A stretch of DNA of 64,000 nt from Allobosea sp. Its GTDB lineage: Bacteria > Pseudomonadota > Alphaproteobacteria > Rhizobiales > Beijerinckiaceae. The notes beneath the pieces were generated by a model that was not told the origin of the DNA, searched no databases, and saw only the letters and a list, made by a program, of their open reading frames with translations. Numbering within the stretch: the stretch's first letter is position 1; each line of letters opens with the position of its first letter. The position numbers and the translations under genes were made by a program. The stretch is taken from NCBI GenBank assembly GCA_024231975.1, contig JAAEQB010000120.1, positions 186,001-250,000 on the forward strand, in the 5' to 3' direction. Positions 28,495-36,607 of the stretch are shown here, one piece after another.

Positions 28495-28983
28495 TCACTC
28501 CTCCTTGAAGCCATAGTCGGGAATGCCCTGCTCGTTGCCATAGTATTTGTACGGCAGGAACTTGCCCGACATGGTGATCCTCACCCGATCGCCTTTGGGG
28601 TTCGGCTCGCGCTCGAAGGCGATGTTGAAGTCGATCGCCGACATGATGCCGTCGCCGAACTCCTCCTCGATCAAGGCCTTCCAGGCGGGGCCGTTGACCA
28701 TCACCATCTCGTAGAAGCGATAGATCAGCGGATCGGTCGGCGGCATCGGCGTGCCGGTGCCGCGATAGGGCACCTCGTTGAGCATGCGCTTTTCGGCTTC
28801 GGAGAGGCCGAACAGCGCTGCGGCCTTCTCGGCGAGCGGCTTCACCAGCTTCATCTGGCCGAGCAGGGCACCGATCACCAGCACCTCGGACATGCCACCG
28901 ATCTCGTCGGTGATCTGTTTCCAGCTCCAGCCCTTCTCGCGTTTGATGTCGAGAATCTTCTCGGTGAGCTCTTCGCGCTTCAT
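28495..28983 (-). CDS. cynS: Cyanate hydratase (cyanase)
   Basis: A 162-residue enzyme that converts cyanate and bicarbonate to carbamate and CO2, forming a decamer. The N-terminal half is a helix-turn-helix-like domain; the catalytic C-terminal domain has YRFYE and GDGIMSAIDF. By alignment of motif spacing the catalytic residues of E. coli CynS (Arg96, Glu99, Ser122) correspond to Arg89, Glu92 and Ser115. Length is about normal. No carbonic anhydrase or transporter is adjacent, so the gene stands alone. Confidence 0.95.
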   Translation of the reverse strand: MKREELTEKILDIKREKGWSWKQITDEIGGMSEVLVIGALLGQMKLVKPLAEKAAALFGLSEAEKRMLNEVPYRGTGTPMPPTDPLIYRFYEMVMVNGPAWKALIEEEFGDGIMSAIDFNIAFEREPNPKGDRVRITMSGKFLPYKYYGNEQGIPDYGFKEE

Positions 28984-29082
28984 CTCGTCCTCGCCGGTCG
29001 CGCCGCCGGTTCCGCGGGCGACAGGAAGGCTAGCAAGGCACGGGCCAGAACGGCTGGGAGGCGGGAAGCTGCGGGCGTTCGT

Positions 29083-30024
29083 TCAGCGCCGGCCGAAGCG
29101 GAACTGCTCCAGCGCCGCGATCTGCTGCGCGACCGGCGAGACCTGCGCCGCCAGCGAGATGCCCTCGAAATGCCGGCGGCCGCGGAAGCGGGCGCGCTCG
29201 AAATTCGAGCGGCCGTCGAAGGCGGCGTTGCTGAACCAGGCGCCGCGGTCGAAACGAGCAGCAGCGAAATTCGCCATCTGCGCAAACCGCGTCTCCTCGA
29301 AGCCGGCATTGCCGGCGAATTCGGCCTCGCCGAAATCGGCTGCGCCTGCGAAGCGGCAATCGCCGAAGCCCGCCTCGCCGGCATGGCGCACGCCGCGGAA
29401 CTGCGTCACGCCGTCGAAGCGCGAGCCACGGAACCAGGCGTCGCCGACGAATTCGGCCTCGACGAAGCAGGCCACGCCCTCGCAGCGCATGTCACGGAAT
29501 TCGGCGGTACCGTGCAGGGTCACCGCGCCGAAATCGGCATCGCCGGCGAAATGCGCCCGGTCGAAGAAGGCGTCGGCGCGGAAGCTGGCGTCACGGAAGC
29601 TGGCCGGCCCGTGGACATGCGCCTCGGAGAACCAGGCATCGCCGCAGAAGGCGCTGCCGGAAAAGCGCGCCGCTGCCGGGAAGATGATGCCGGCGACGTT
29701 GAAATCGCCTTCGAAGATCTCGTCGACCAGTTCGACATCGGCGAAGAGACGCCAGAGCGCCAGCAGCGCACCATCCGCGCCGATCCGACCACGCAGGCGC
29801 ATCATCTCGCCGGCCCAGCCATTCCAGGCCGCTGCGCCTTCCTCGAGCCGCGACAAGGTCGCCTCCCGCCGCGCCGCCATGAAGGCGGAGGCCTCCGGCC
29901 CGGCCGCACCGAAGCGCGCCGCACGCTGCGCAGCGGCGAAGCCGGCCTGATGCGGCCGCGCCCAGGAATTCAGCTGCAGGAGTTCGGCGCGCGCATCGGG
30001 CACGAGCCGGAACAGGCTGGCCAT
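29083..30024 (-). CDS. Pentapeptide repeat-containing protein
   Basis: A 313-residue protein with a helical N-terminal domain (about 1-105) and, from about 110 to 295, five-residue repeats with a hydrophobic Phe at every fifth position (for example DADFGAVTL, AWFRGSRFDG and ADFGEAEFAGNAGF). This pattern folds into a right-handed square beta helix. Some family members mimic DNA and protect gyrase, but nothing here shows that role. No signal peptide is seen. The 98-base gap to cynS carries no feature. Confidence 0.9.
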   Translation of the reverse strand: MASLFRLVPDARAELLQLNSWARPHQAGFAAAQRAARFGAAGPEASAFMAARREATLSRLEEGAAAWNGWAGEMMRLRGRIGADGALLALWRLFADVELVDEIFEGDFNVAGIIFPAAARFSGSAFCGDAWFSEAHVHGPASFRDASFRADAFFDRAHFAGDADFGAVTLHGTAEFRDMRCEGVACFVEAEFVGDAWFRGSRFDGVTQFRGVRHAGEAGFGDCRFAGAADFGEAEFAGNAGFEETRFAQMANFAAARFDRGAWFSNAAFDGRSNFERARFRGRRHFEGISLAAQVSPVAQQIAALEQFRFGRR

Positions 30025-30255
30025 GTCTGGATGACGCCCCGGTTAACGATTCATTAGCCATAAGCGAGCCGCCGACAGGGTTCAATCGCTGCTTTGTTCC
30101 AGAGCATTGCTCTCTTCACGCTGCGGCGTGCCAGCCATCCGCGTGTTTCATCGCCCGGCGCAGCACATCGTTAAGGCTATGGGTCGATAACCCTCTGTAG
30201 CGTAAGGCATTTGAAGTATTTTCAGAGCGATCCTGACCTGTATCTTCCACGCGGA

Positions 30256-30414
30256 ATGCCAGCACCGATGAACGCACCTTCGCAGCCGATCCTGTTCACG
30301 GTTCCGACCGAGGCAGTGGCGGCGGCGCCATCGAAGCACCATATTGGTGAAGACGATGCAGTGAAGGTCGGTGGTGGCGAGCTGATTCCCACGATCTTCA
30401 TCGCCCGGAACTGA
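30256..30414 (+). CDS. Small protein of unknown function, first of a small ORF pair
   Basis: A 52-residue ORF (MPAPMNAPSQPILFTVPTE at the start, IPTIFIARN at the end) in a 870-base gap that otherwise lacks genes. Alternative starts are a TTG at 30211 with an AAGG site upstream (67 residues) and an ATG at 30268. No cysteine and no membrane segment. The next ORF begins eight bases after its stop, which suggests an operon. Reality depends on conservation in relatives. Confidence 0.4.
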   Translation: MPAPMNAPSQPILFTVPTEAVAAAPSKHHIGEDDAVKVGGGELIPTIFIARN

Positions 30415-30422
30415 GGGACGTT

Positions 30423-30533
30423 ATGGACCTGATCACCCGCTTCATTCTTCGCCTCGGCGCCCTCCTCGCTCCGGCCCAGCCGCAGCTGAAGCCGATTCCG
30501 GTCCCGGCCCGCCGCCCCCAGGCGCGCCGCTGA
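30423..30533 (+). CDS. Small basic protein, second of the small ORF pair
   Basis: A 36-residue ORF starting MDLITRFILRLGALLAPA and ending in a basic PARRPQARR tail. It has a strong GAGGG ribosome binding site at proper spacing and lies directly after the first small ORF. The first third could be an amphipathic or membrane-associated helix. No known family is recognised. Confidence 0.4.
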   Translation: MDLITRFILRLGALLAPAQPQLKPIPVPARRPQARR

Positions 30534-30898
30534 GCCGACGGCGAACGCCTCTCATCCCTTATCGAGCGAGCTGTCGAAAGCCCGCTCGCATCTGCTCTCT
30601 CTCTCCACATCGTCATCGGTCGGCGGCAAGCCTCTCCGGCCTTGACAGCAACGCGTCCGCCCCCAACTCTATGGGTATGACGACGAAGCAACGCCTCGTA
30701 TTCCGGGTCGCCCCGATCGCGGAATCCTAGCCCCGGACTCGGCCCGAGCGCGCCCCGAGTCCAGGGGTGCCGTCGATGCTGTCCGCCGTCATGGCAGCAC
30801 GATCTTCCAAGGCGTCTCCCCCAACACAGAACCTCTTAGACCTTGCCGGTCGCGCCCTGGCGCCGCCGTCGCGCGCGTCATCGCAGGACACCAGACCC
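30534..30898 (+). other. Intergenic stretch without a convincing gene
   Basis: These 365 bases hold no supported gene. A 19-codon ORF (30671-30730) lacks a ribosome site. The frame of the rnk gene stays open to 30767, but the conserved protein begins at 30899. No terminator is seen. Confidence 0.6.
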
Positions 30899-31318
30899 AT
30901 GACCCAGCTGAACCAGAAGACCCATCGCAAGCCGAAGATCATCGTCGGCGAGATCGACCATGAGCGCCTGACCGGCCTCGCCACCACCGCGCTCGAGCGT
31001 ATCCCGGAGGTCGCCGAGGAGCTGCTCGCGGAGATGGACCGCGCCAAGGTCGTCGCACCCGCCAAGCTGCCGGCGGACGTCGTGCGCATGGGCTCCTTCG
31101 TCACCTTCGATTCGGACAGTGCCCAGCATCGCCGCGTCCAGCTCGTCTATCCCGGCGAAGCCGATATCGAGCAGGGCCGCATCTCGGTGCTGACCCCGAT
31201 CGGCGCCGCGCTGATCGGCCTTGCCGCCGGCCAGTCGATCGCCTGGACCGCCCGCGACGGCAAGAAGCATGTGCTGACGGTGACGGCGGTCGAGCAGCCC
31301 GCCATGGCCGCGGCCTGA
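30899..31318 (+). CDS. rnk: Nucleoside diphosphate kinase regulator (Rnk, GreA-fold)
   Basis: A 139-residue protein with an N-terminal segment leading to the GreA/GreB C-terminal-like FKBP domain: VRMGSFVTFDSDSAQHRRVQLVYPGEAD and RISVLTPIGAALIGLAAGQSIAW. Rnk proteins bind RNA polymerase secondary-channel machinery and affect nucleoside diphosphate kinase and related stress functions. The ATG at 30899 gives a standard length; in-frame starts upstream add poorly conserved sequence. It is convergent with the MBL gene. Confidence 0.88.
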   Translation: MTQLNQKTHRKPKIIVGEIDHERLTGLATTALERIPEVAEELLAEMDRAKVVAPAKLPADVVRMGSFVTFDSDSAQHRRVQLVYPGEADIEQGRISVLTPIGAALIGLAAGQSIAWTARDGKKHVLTVTAVEQPAMAAA

Positions 31319-31332
31319 GCGGAAAAGATCTC

Positions 31333-31354
31333 CTCCCCTCGCCTGCGAGGGGAG
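31333..31354. repeat. Palindromic hairpin between convergent genes
   Basis: CTCCCCTCG (31333-31341) and CGAGGGGAG (31346-31354) are perfect complements around a CCTG loop. It sits in the 49-base gap between rnk and the MBL-fold gene. No T-run is present on either side, so it may be a relic arm of repeat family A rather than a terminator. Confidence 0.5.
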
Positions 31355-31367
31355 GGCCACGCCGTGC

Positions 31368-32414
31368 TCAGCCGGCCGCCATCACCTTCATGATCTCGCC
31401 CTCAGGCTCGGCCCAGCGCAATTCGCCGAGCCGCAGCATGGCGTTCACATGCGCGAAGACCTCGCTGAAGGCGAAGGAGAGCTGGTGCGGGTCAAGCGGC
31501 CGCGTGAACATCACCGGCACCAGCTCGGCGACCGAATGCGGCCCCTTGGCGACCGCGCCGGCGATCAGTCGGCAGCGTTCGGCGTGATGGGCGGCGAGCG
31601 CAGCGCAGCGCTCCTGCAATCCGTAGAACGGCAGTTGATGGCCGGGCAACACCAGCGTCCCCGGCGGGATCGCCTGCGGCAGCGCCCTCAGCGAACGCAG
31701 ATACAAGCCCAGCGGATCGCCCTCCGCGTCGACCGCCCAGACGCTGATGTTCGGTGTGATCTTGGCCAGGATCTGGTCTGCGGCGAGGAAGACGTTCGCC
31801 TCCGGGCAGTGGAACATCAACTGCTCCGGCGCATGGCCGTCGCCCGCCAGCACGAAGAAATCGCGCCCGCCGATCCTGAGGACATCGCCGGCGACGACCC
31901 GGGTGAAGGTTGGCGGCAGCGGCGTCACCTGCCGGAGATAGCCATGGCCCAAAGTCGAGACGACCTGCGTCACCTCGGCCGAGAGGCCGTGGCGCTGGTA
32001 GAATTGCTTGTAGACCGGCGCCTCGGAGGCGCCCGGGCTGAGCGAGATGTTGAGGCAGCCGAGATAGCCGGTCTGGCTGGTCAAAAGCGGCGTGCCGAAG
32101 CGCTCGCAGAGCCAGCCGGCGAGGCCGATATGGTCGGGATGGAAATGCGTGACGAAGAGCCGGGTCAGCCGCTTGCCGGCGAGCGCGCCGGCCATCAGCG
32201 TGAGCCAGGCCTGCTTGGTCGCCTCGTCGCCGATGCCGGTGTCGATCACCGCGAAGCCGTCGCCATCCTCGATCAGGTAGATGTTGACGTGGTCGAGCCG
32301 GAACGGCAGCGCGATCCTCGCCCAGAAGATGCCGGGCGCGACCTCGATCAGCTGGCCGGGGGCCGGCGGTTCGGGAAAGGGAAAGATCAGGCCGTGCGGA
32401 TCGGGAGCGTGCAA
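31368..32414 (-). CDS. MBL-fold metallo-hydrolase
   Basis: A 348-residue enzyme of the metallo-beta-lactamase fold with THFHPDHIG (HxHxDH metal motif) near residue 107-115 and further His and Asp at DGHAPEQ and LPGHQLPF. Homologues start shortly before the FPFPEPPAPG segment. No in-frame ATG lies upstream, so the start is non-standard: TTG at 32414, with AGGG nine bases upstream, is preferred, while GTG at 32465 and TTG at 32474 are alternatives. The substrate is unknown; members hydrolyse thioesters, lactones or similar. Confidence 0.75.
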   Translation of the reverse strand: MHAPDPHGLIFPFPEPPAPGQLIEVAPGIFWARIALPFRLDHVNIYLIEDGDGFAVIDTGIGDEATKQAWLTLMAGALAGKRLTRLFVTHFHPDHIGLAGWLCERFGTPLLTSQTGYLGCLNISLSPGASEAPVYKQFYQRHGLSAEVTQVVSTLGHGYLRQVTPLPPTFTRVVAGDVLRIGGRDFFVLAGDGHAPEQLMFHCPEANVFLAADQILAKITPNISVWAVDAEGDPLGLYLRSLRALPQAIPPGTLVLPGHQLPFYGLQERCAALAAHHAERCRLIAGAVAKGPHSVAELVPVMFTRPLDPHQLSFAFSEVFAHVNAMLRLGELRWAEPEGEIMKVMAAG

Positions 32415-32508
32415 TTTGGTCAGCCCTGAACAATGTCTAGAGGGTTCATAGCAGGCGATGATCACGCCGGACAACGCTTGTTAAGTCTCGCGCGGCAAGA
32501 TCGGCCTC

Positions 32509-33435
32509 ATGAGCGATTTCGACACCCTGCGGCGCGACTGGCTCGCCCATCTCGGCCATGAGCGCCGGCTCTCGCCGAAGACGCTCGAGGCCTATGGCCG
32601 CGACATCGAGCAGTTCGCGACCTTCCTCATGCATCATCTCGATGCGCCGCCGTCGCTGAAGGCCGTCGCCGCCCTGAAGCCGGCGGACCTGCGCGCCTTT
32701 CTCGGCTATCGTCGGCGCGACGGCGTCGGCAACCGCACGCTGATGCGCCAGCTTGCGGCACTACGCTCGTTGGCGCGCTTCGGCGAGCGCAGCGGCCGGC
32801 TGACCGCTGCCGCCTTCGCGGCGACGCGCGGTCCGCGCCTCGGCAAGGGCCTGCCGCGCCCGCTCGACGCCAAGGCCGCCGCAGCCGTGACCAAGGCCGA
32901 CAGCCGTGCCGGCGAGGAGCGGCCCGATTGGGTGCTGGCACGCGATGCCGCCGTGCTCTCTTTGCTCTATGGCAGCGGCCTGCGCATCTCCGAGGCGCTC
33001 GGCCTCAAGCGCTCGCAGGCACCGGTCAGCACTGCCGACGCGCTGACCGTGCTCGGCAAGGGCGGCAAGACCCGGATGGTGCCGGTGCTGCCGGTGGTGG
33101 TCGAGTCGATTGCTGGGTACCTTGCGCAGTGCCCCTGGCGGCTCGCGCCGGAGGGGCCGCTCTTCGTCGGCGTCAAAGGCGGGCCGCTCTCGCCCCGGAT
33201 CATCCAGCTCGCGGTCGAAGGCCTGCGCGGCTCGCTCGGACTGCCGGGCAGTGCGACGCCGCATGCACTGCGCCATTCCTTCGCCACTCATCTGCTCGGC
33301 CGCGGCGGGGACCTGCGCGCCATCCAGGAGCTGCTCGGCCACGCCTCGCTCTCGACGACGCAGATCTACACCCGCATCGATTCCGCCCGGCTGCTGGCGG
33401 CTTATGATTCCGCCCATCCGCGAGCTCGGGGATAA
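32509..33435 (+). CDS. xerC: Site-specific tyrosine recombinase XerC
   Basis: A 308-residue tyrosine recombinase that resolves chromosome dimers at dif with XerD. The SAM-like core-binding domain is at residues 1-95. Catalytic residues are seen as Arg159 (RISEAL), Lys184 or 187 (GKGGKTR), His252 and Arg255 (HALRH), His278 (GHASLSTT) and Tyr287 (YTRID). The length, lack of phage genes and chromosomal neighbours argue for the housekeeping XerC, not an integrase. Confidence 0.9.
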   Translation: MSDFDTLRRDWLAHLGHERRLSPKTLEAYGRDIEQFATFLMHHLDAPPSLKAVAALKPADLRAFLGYRRRDGVGNRTLMRQLAALRSLARFGERSGRLTAAAFAATRGPRLGKGLPRPLDAKAAAAVTKADSRAGEERPDWVLARDAAVLSLLYGSGLRISEALGLKRSQAPVSTADALTVLGKGGKTRMVPVLPVVVESIAGYLAQCPWRLAPEGPLFVGVKGGPLSPRIIQLAVEGLRGSLGLPGSATPHALRHSFATHLLGRGGDLRAIQELLGHASLSTTQIYTRIDSARLLAAYDSAHPRARG

Positions 33436-33514
33436 CCGCTTACCTTTGGTAAAATCGTCTTGATTCCGTCACCGGGACCGGCCATCAGGCGCGGCCTTTC
33501 CGGGGGAATCACTG

Positions 33515-34096
33515 ATGGCCTCAGCCGCACCAGACGTCACCGAAGACAACCAGCCGACCAGCAAGGTCAACAAGCGCATCGCGCTCCTGATCGGCATTCT
33601 CGCCCTCCTGCTCGCCTTCTCCGAGATCGGCGGCAAGAACGCCGAGCAGGACGCGCTCGCCAAGAACATCGAGGCGTCCAATCTCTGGGCCTTCTTCCAG
33701 GCCAAGACGATCCGCGGCACGACGCTGCGCACCGCCGCGGACGCGATGGAGGTCGAGTTGGCCGGCGCGACCGACCCTGCAACGCGCGAACGCCTGCAGA
33801 AGCGCATCGACAGCTGGAAGGCGACGATCGCCCGCTACGAGTCCGAGCCGGAAACCAATGAGGGCCGCAAGGAGCTGATCGTCCGCGCCAAGGCGGCCGA
33901 GGCCAAGCGCGACATCTCCAGCGCCCGCGACGACAAATATGACATCGTCTCCGGCCTCTTGCAGATCGCGATCGTCGTCTCCTCCGCGGCGATCATCACC
34001 GGCGTCGCTCTGCTCGCCTGGACCGGCGTCGGCCTCGGCGCGCTTGGGCTTGCGCTGATGGTGATCGCCGAGGTCGCGCCGACCGCGCTGTTTTAG
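33515..34096 (+). CDS. DUF4337 family membrane protein
   Basis: A 193-residue protein with a hydrophobic helix near residues 22-42 (RIALLIGILALLLAFSEI), a helical cytoplasmic or periplasmic part (about 45-135) with Glu/Ala-rich coiled segments, and two C-terminal helices (about 145-190). These features match the DUF4337 family, which is widespread in alphaproteobacteria but uncharacterised. It stands alone between xerC and a convergent SDR gene. Confidence 0.8.
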   Translation: MASAAPDVTEDNQPTSKVNKRIALLIGILALLLAFSEIGGKNAEQDALAKNIEASNLWAFFQAKTIRGTTLRTAADAMEVELAGATDPATRERLQKRIDSWKATIARYESEPETNEGRKELIVRAKAAEAKRDISSARDDKYDIVSGLLQIAIVVSSAAIITGVALLAWTGVGLGALGLALMVIAEVAPTALF

Positions 34097-34116
34097 CCGG
34101 ACGAGGGCGCGATCGC

Positions 34117-34917
34117 TCAGTAGTGGATCGCGCCCTTCGAACCGCCGCCGCAGGCGATCGCGTCACCACTGATCGCGACGCTGCGCGGCGAGGCCAGGAA
34201 GGCGACGATGTCGGCGACCTCGGCCATGTCGACCAGCCGGCCGATCGTGACATTGGCGGCCATGCGACGCTCGACCTCTTCCGGCGCCAGCCCTGACGCT
34301 GCCACTCGCGTCGCGATGACGCCCGGCGTCTTCTCGGTCCGCGTCGTGCCGGGATGCACCACGGTGACGTTGATGCCCTGCGGGCCGAGCTCGTCGGCGA
34401 GGTTCTTGGTCAGCGCCGCCACCGCGACATTGCGGATCGAGCCGATCGTCGAGCCGGTCAGGCGCGCCGCCAGCCCGCTGATGTTGATGATCCGGCCCCA
34501 GCCATTGGCGGTCATCACTGGCGCAGCCTCCCGCGCCATCCTGAGATAGCCCATCACCTTGACGTTGACGTCGTCGAAGAACAGCGCGTCAGTGATCTCG
34601 GCGAGCTTGGGCGGCGTCGCCTGCCCACCGGGCTTCGCCGCGGCATTGACCAGAATGTCGAGCCCACCCAGCGCCGCGACCGTGCCGGCGACCACCGCCT
34701 TCACCGAGGCATCGTCCTGCGTGTCGACGGTGAGCCCGACGACCTTGCGGCCGGTCTCCTGCGCCAGCTCGGCCGCAGCGGCATCGAGCTCCGCCTGATT
34801 GCGCGCGGCGATGACGACATCGACGCCCTCCAGTGCCAATTGCCGGGCAATGGCACGTCCGATCCCCTTGCTACCGCCCGTGACCAGAGCGCGCTTGCCG
34901 TTCAGCATCAGATCCAT
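34117..34917 (-). CDS. SDR family oxidoreductase lacking the Tyr-x3-Lys pair
   Basis: A 266-residue short-chain dehydrogenase-like protein. The cofactor loop TGGSKGIGRAIA is near residues 13-24 and NISGLAARL carries the catalytic Ser region (Ser147). Where YxxxK should follow, the sequence is SIRNVAVAAL at 160-169, so Arg162 and Val166 stand in for Tyr and Lys. The rest of the fold, including NVTVVHPG, is retained. It may be a binding protein or an unusual enzyme. The ATG at 34917 is the family start; a longer frame exists to 35043. Confidence 0.8.
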   Translation of the reverse strand: MDLMLNGKRALVTGGSKGIGRAIARQLALEGVDVVIAARNQAELDAAAAELAQETGRKVVGLTVDTQDDASVKAVVAGTVAALGGLDILVNAAAKPGGQATPPKLAEITDALFFDDVNVKVMGYLRMAREAAPVMTANGWGRIINISGLAARLTGSTIGSIRNVAVAALTKNLADELGPQGINVTVVHPGTTRTEKTPGVIATRVAASGLAPEEVERRMAANVTIGRLVDMAEVADIVAFLASPRSVAISGDAIACGGGSKGAIHY

Positions 34918-35055
34918 GGTGAGGTCCTCGAAGGCAGGATGCCGGGGCGCGCAGCTTACGACGGTCCCCGCAGTTTCAGGCGCATCCTGCGGGAGCCGCG
35001 CCGCCCGGTCCAGCGCGCCTCTCACACCCCCGTTCTGCTTCACCCGCGAGGGCGC

Positions 35056-35085
35056 TTGACCAACTCATATCTCTGTGGTTATGAA
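35056..35085 (+). promoter_or_regulatory. Sigma70-type promoter for the ArsR operon
   Basis: TTGACC (35056-35061) and TATGAA (35080-35085) are separated by 18 bases, a good housekeeping-type promoter. The repeated CAACTCATA around 35060 and 35087 flanks the -10 and may be the operator for the ArsR-type repressor. The position places the transcription start just before the ATG at 35117 and excludes the in-frame ATG at 35081, which would lie within the -10. Confidence 0.55.
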
Positions 35086-35116
35086 TCAACTCATAGCCAA
35101 CGGGTTATTGATTGTG

Positions 35117-35440
35117 ATGTCAGACGCCCACGACATGTTGTTCAGGACGCTCGCCGACCCGACCCGGCGCGCCATCTTCGAGCGCCTGTGCCGCGACGGC
35201 GAGCTGACAGTCAGCGCACTGACTGCGCAGGCCGGCGTCTCGCAGCCGGCCGTCTCCAAACATCTCGGCGTGCTGAAGCAGGCCGGGCTGGTACGCGACC
35301 GGCAGGCCGGCCGCCAGACCCATTACAGCGCCCAGCTCGGCGCACTTTCCCCGCTGATCGACTGGACCAGCCAGATGGCCGGCTTCTGGGAGGCGCGGTT
35401 CGACGACCTCGAAAATTTGCTCGCAAGGATGGATCAATGA
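35117..35440 (+). CDS. ArsR family transcriptional regulator
   Basis: A 107-residue winged helix repressor. LADPTRRAIFERL and SQPAVSKHLGVLKQAGLV form the typical HTH, followed by a wing and a C-terminal helix (residues 85-107). It lacks metal-binding cysteines, so it is of the group that pairs with SRPBCC genes. The start at 35117 fits the promoter at 35056-35085. The next gene overlaps by ATGA and is likely co-transcribed and self-regulated. Confidence 0.92.
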   Translation: MSDAHDMLFRTLADPTRRAIFERLCRDGELTVSALTAQAGVSQPAVSKHLGVLKQAGLVRDRQAGRQTHYSAQLGALSPLIDWTSQMAGFWEARFDDLENLLARMDQ

Positions 35441-35865
35441 CCACCGCCACGCAGACCCGCTCCGTCATCGTCGAACGCGAGATCTCCCACCCGCCGGAAA
35501 AGCTCTGGCGCGCCCTGACCCAACCGCACCTGATCGCGGAATGGCTGATGAAGAACGATTTTTCCCCGGTCGTCGGCCATCGCTTCAATCTGCGCGGCGA
35601 GTGGGGCGGCGTGCTCGATTGCGAGGTCCTCGATATCGAGCCGAACCGGATGCTGTCCTACAGCTGGGACTTCGCCCATGACGATCCGGCCTTCGACCTG
35701 AAAAGCACGGTGACCTTCACCCTGACCCCGACGCCCAGGGGCACGCTGCTGCGCATGGAGCAGGCCGGCTTCCGGCCCGAGCAGAAGCAGGCCTTCGGCG
35801 GCGCCAAGGCGGGCTGGCAGGAATTCCTCGGCAAGCTGGAAGAGCTGCTGGCGCGCGAGGCGTGA
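35437..35865 (+). CDS. SRPBCC (AHSA1-like) family protein
   Basis: A 142-residue protein of the START/Bet v1-like fold. ISHPPEKLWRALTQPHLIAEW near residues 15-35 and the final FLGKLEELLAREA helix are the usual AHSA1 marks. Such proteins bind hydrophobic ligands in a cavity; here the role is unknown. The ATG overlaps the ArsR stop, indicating coupling. Pairs of ArsR and SRPBCC genes are common. Confidence 0.9.
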   Translation: MTTATQTRSVIVEREISHPPEKLWRALTQPHLIAEWLMKNDFSPVVGHRFNLRGEWGGVLDCEVLDIEPNRMLSYSWDFAHDDPAFDLKSTVTFTLTPTPRGTLLRMEQAGFRPEQKQAFGGAKAGWQEFLGKLEELLAREA

Positions 35866-35903
35866 ACGCTCGCCCTGGCCCTCATCTCAAGAAGGAGAGT
35901 CCG

Positions 35904-36125
35904 TTGACCTTGAACGACGCCATCCGGCAGGGCCATCGCTGGCTCGCCCTCATCTTCACCGCGACCGTGATCGCCAATTTCGTCGCCATGGCGCTGGGGC
36001 AGCCGCCGGCCTGGATCGTCTATTCCCCGCTGCCGCCGCTTTTCCTGCTGATGTTCTCCGGCCTCTACATGTTCGCGCTGCCCTATGCCGCCGGCTGGCG
36101 GCAAGGGCGACGGGTGGAAGGCTAG
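35904..36125 (+). CDS. Small membrane protein, TTG start
   Basis: A 73-residue protein with two transmembrane helices, at about residues 12-30 (LALIFTATVIANFVAMAL) and 37-58 (IVYSPLPPLFLLMFSGLYMFAL). The start at 35904 is a TTG preceded by AAGGAG at six bases, the best ribosome site in the area; a GTG at 35862 that overlaps the SRPBCC stop lacks one. No family name is recognised. It is co-linear with the ArsR operon. Confidence 0.65.
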   Translation: MTLNDAIRQGHRWLALIFTATVIANFVAMALGQPPAWIVYSPLPPLFLLMFSGLYMFALPYAAGWRQGRRVEG

Positions 36126-36135
36126 GAGGGGCGCG

Positions 36136-36588
36136 ATGGCCGGCAAGACCTCGAAGGCGGCGCCGAAACCGAAAGCCGAAGACGGGCAGCCCGTGCTGCT
36201 CTCGGGCGGCAATCCGCAGATCGCCAAAGGCTATGGCGAAGAACCGGTGCAGGCCTATATCGCCGCCATGCCGGGCTGGAAGAGTGCGCTCGGAGCCCGC
36301 CTCGACGCATTGGTCAGCGTCGCTGTCCCAGGCGTCAGGAAGGCAGTGAAGTGGAACTCGCCGCTGTACGGGATGGAGGACAATTACTGGTTCCTCGGCA
36401 TCCACGTCTTCGCAAAATACGTGAAGGTCGCCTTCTTTCGCGGCGCCTCGCTCGACCCGCTCCCGCCCGGCAGCTCCAAGCAGAAGGAGGTGCGCTATCT
36501 CGACATCCATGAAGATGACGAACTCGACGAGGCCCAGTTCACCGACTGGGTGAAGCAGGCCGCCGCCTTGCCCGGCGAGAAGATGTGA
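36136..36588 (+). CDS. DUF1801 domain-containing protein (YdhG-like), first
   Basis: A 150-residue protein with the DUF1801 fold: YIAAMPGWKSALGARLDALV, KWNSPLYGMEDNYWFLG and VKVAFFRGASL. The family is an iron-chaperone-like fold without firm enzymatic role. AGGAGGGG precedes the ATG at 36136. It follows the small membrane gene by ten bases, in the ArsR operon. Confidence 0.85.
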   Translation: MAGKTSKAAPKPKAEDGQPVLLSGGNPQIAKGYGEEPVQAYIAAMPGWKSALGARLDALVSVAVPGVRKAVKWNSPLYGMEDNYWFLGIHVFAKYVKVAFFRGASLDPLPPGSSKQKEVRYLDIHEDDELDEAQFTDWVKQAAALPGEKM

Positions 36589-36607
36589 CGACGAGGATAT
36601 CGGCCCG

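Noticed and set aside
30671..30730. 19-codon ORF before rnk
   Set aside because: No ribosome binding site and no sign of conservation.
32509..33435. Tyrosine recombinase considered as integrase of a genomic island
   Set aside because: Sequence features match XerC, and there is no tRNA, attachment repeat or phage gene nearby.
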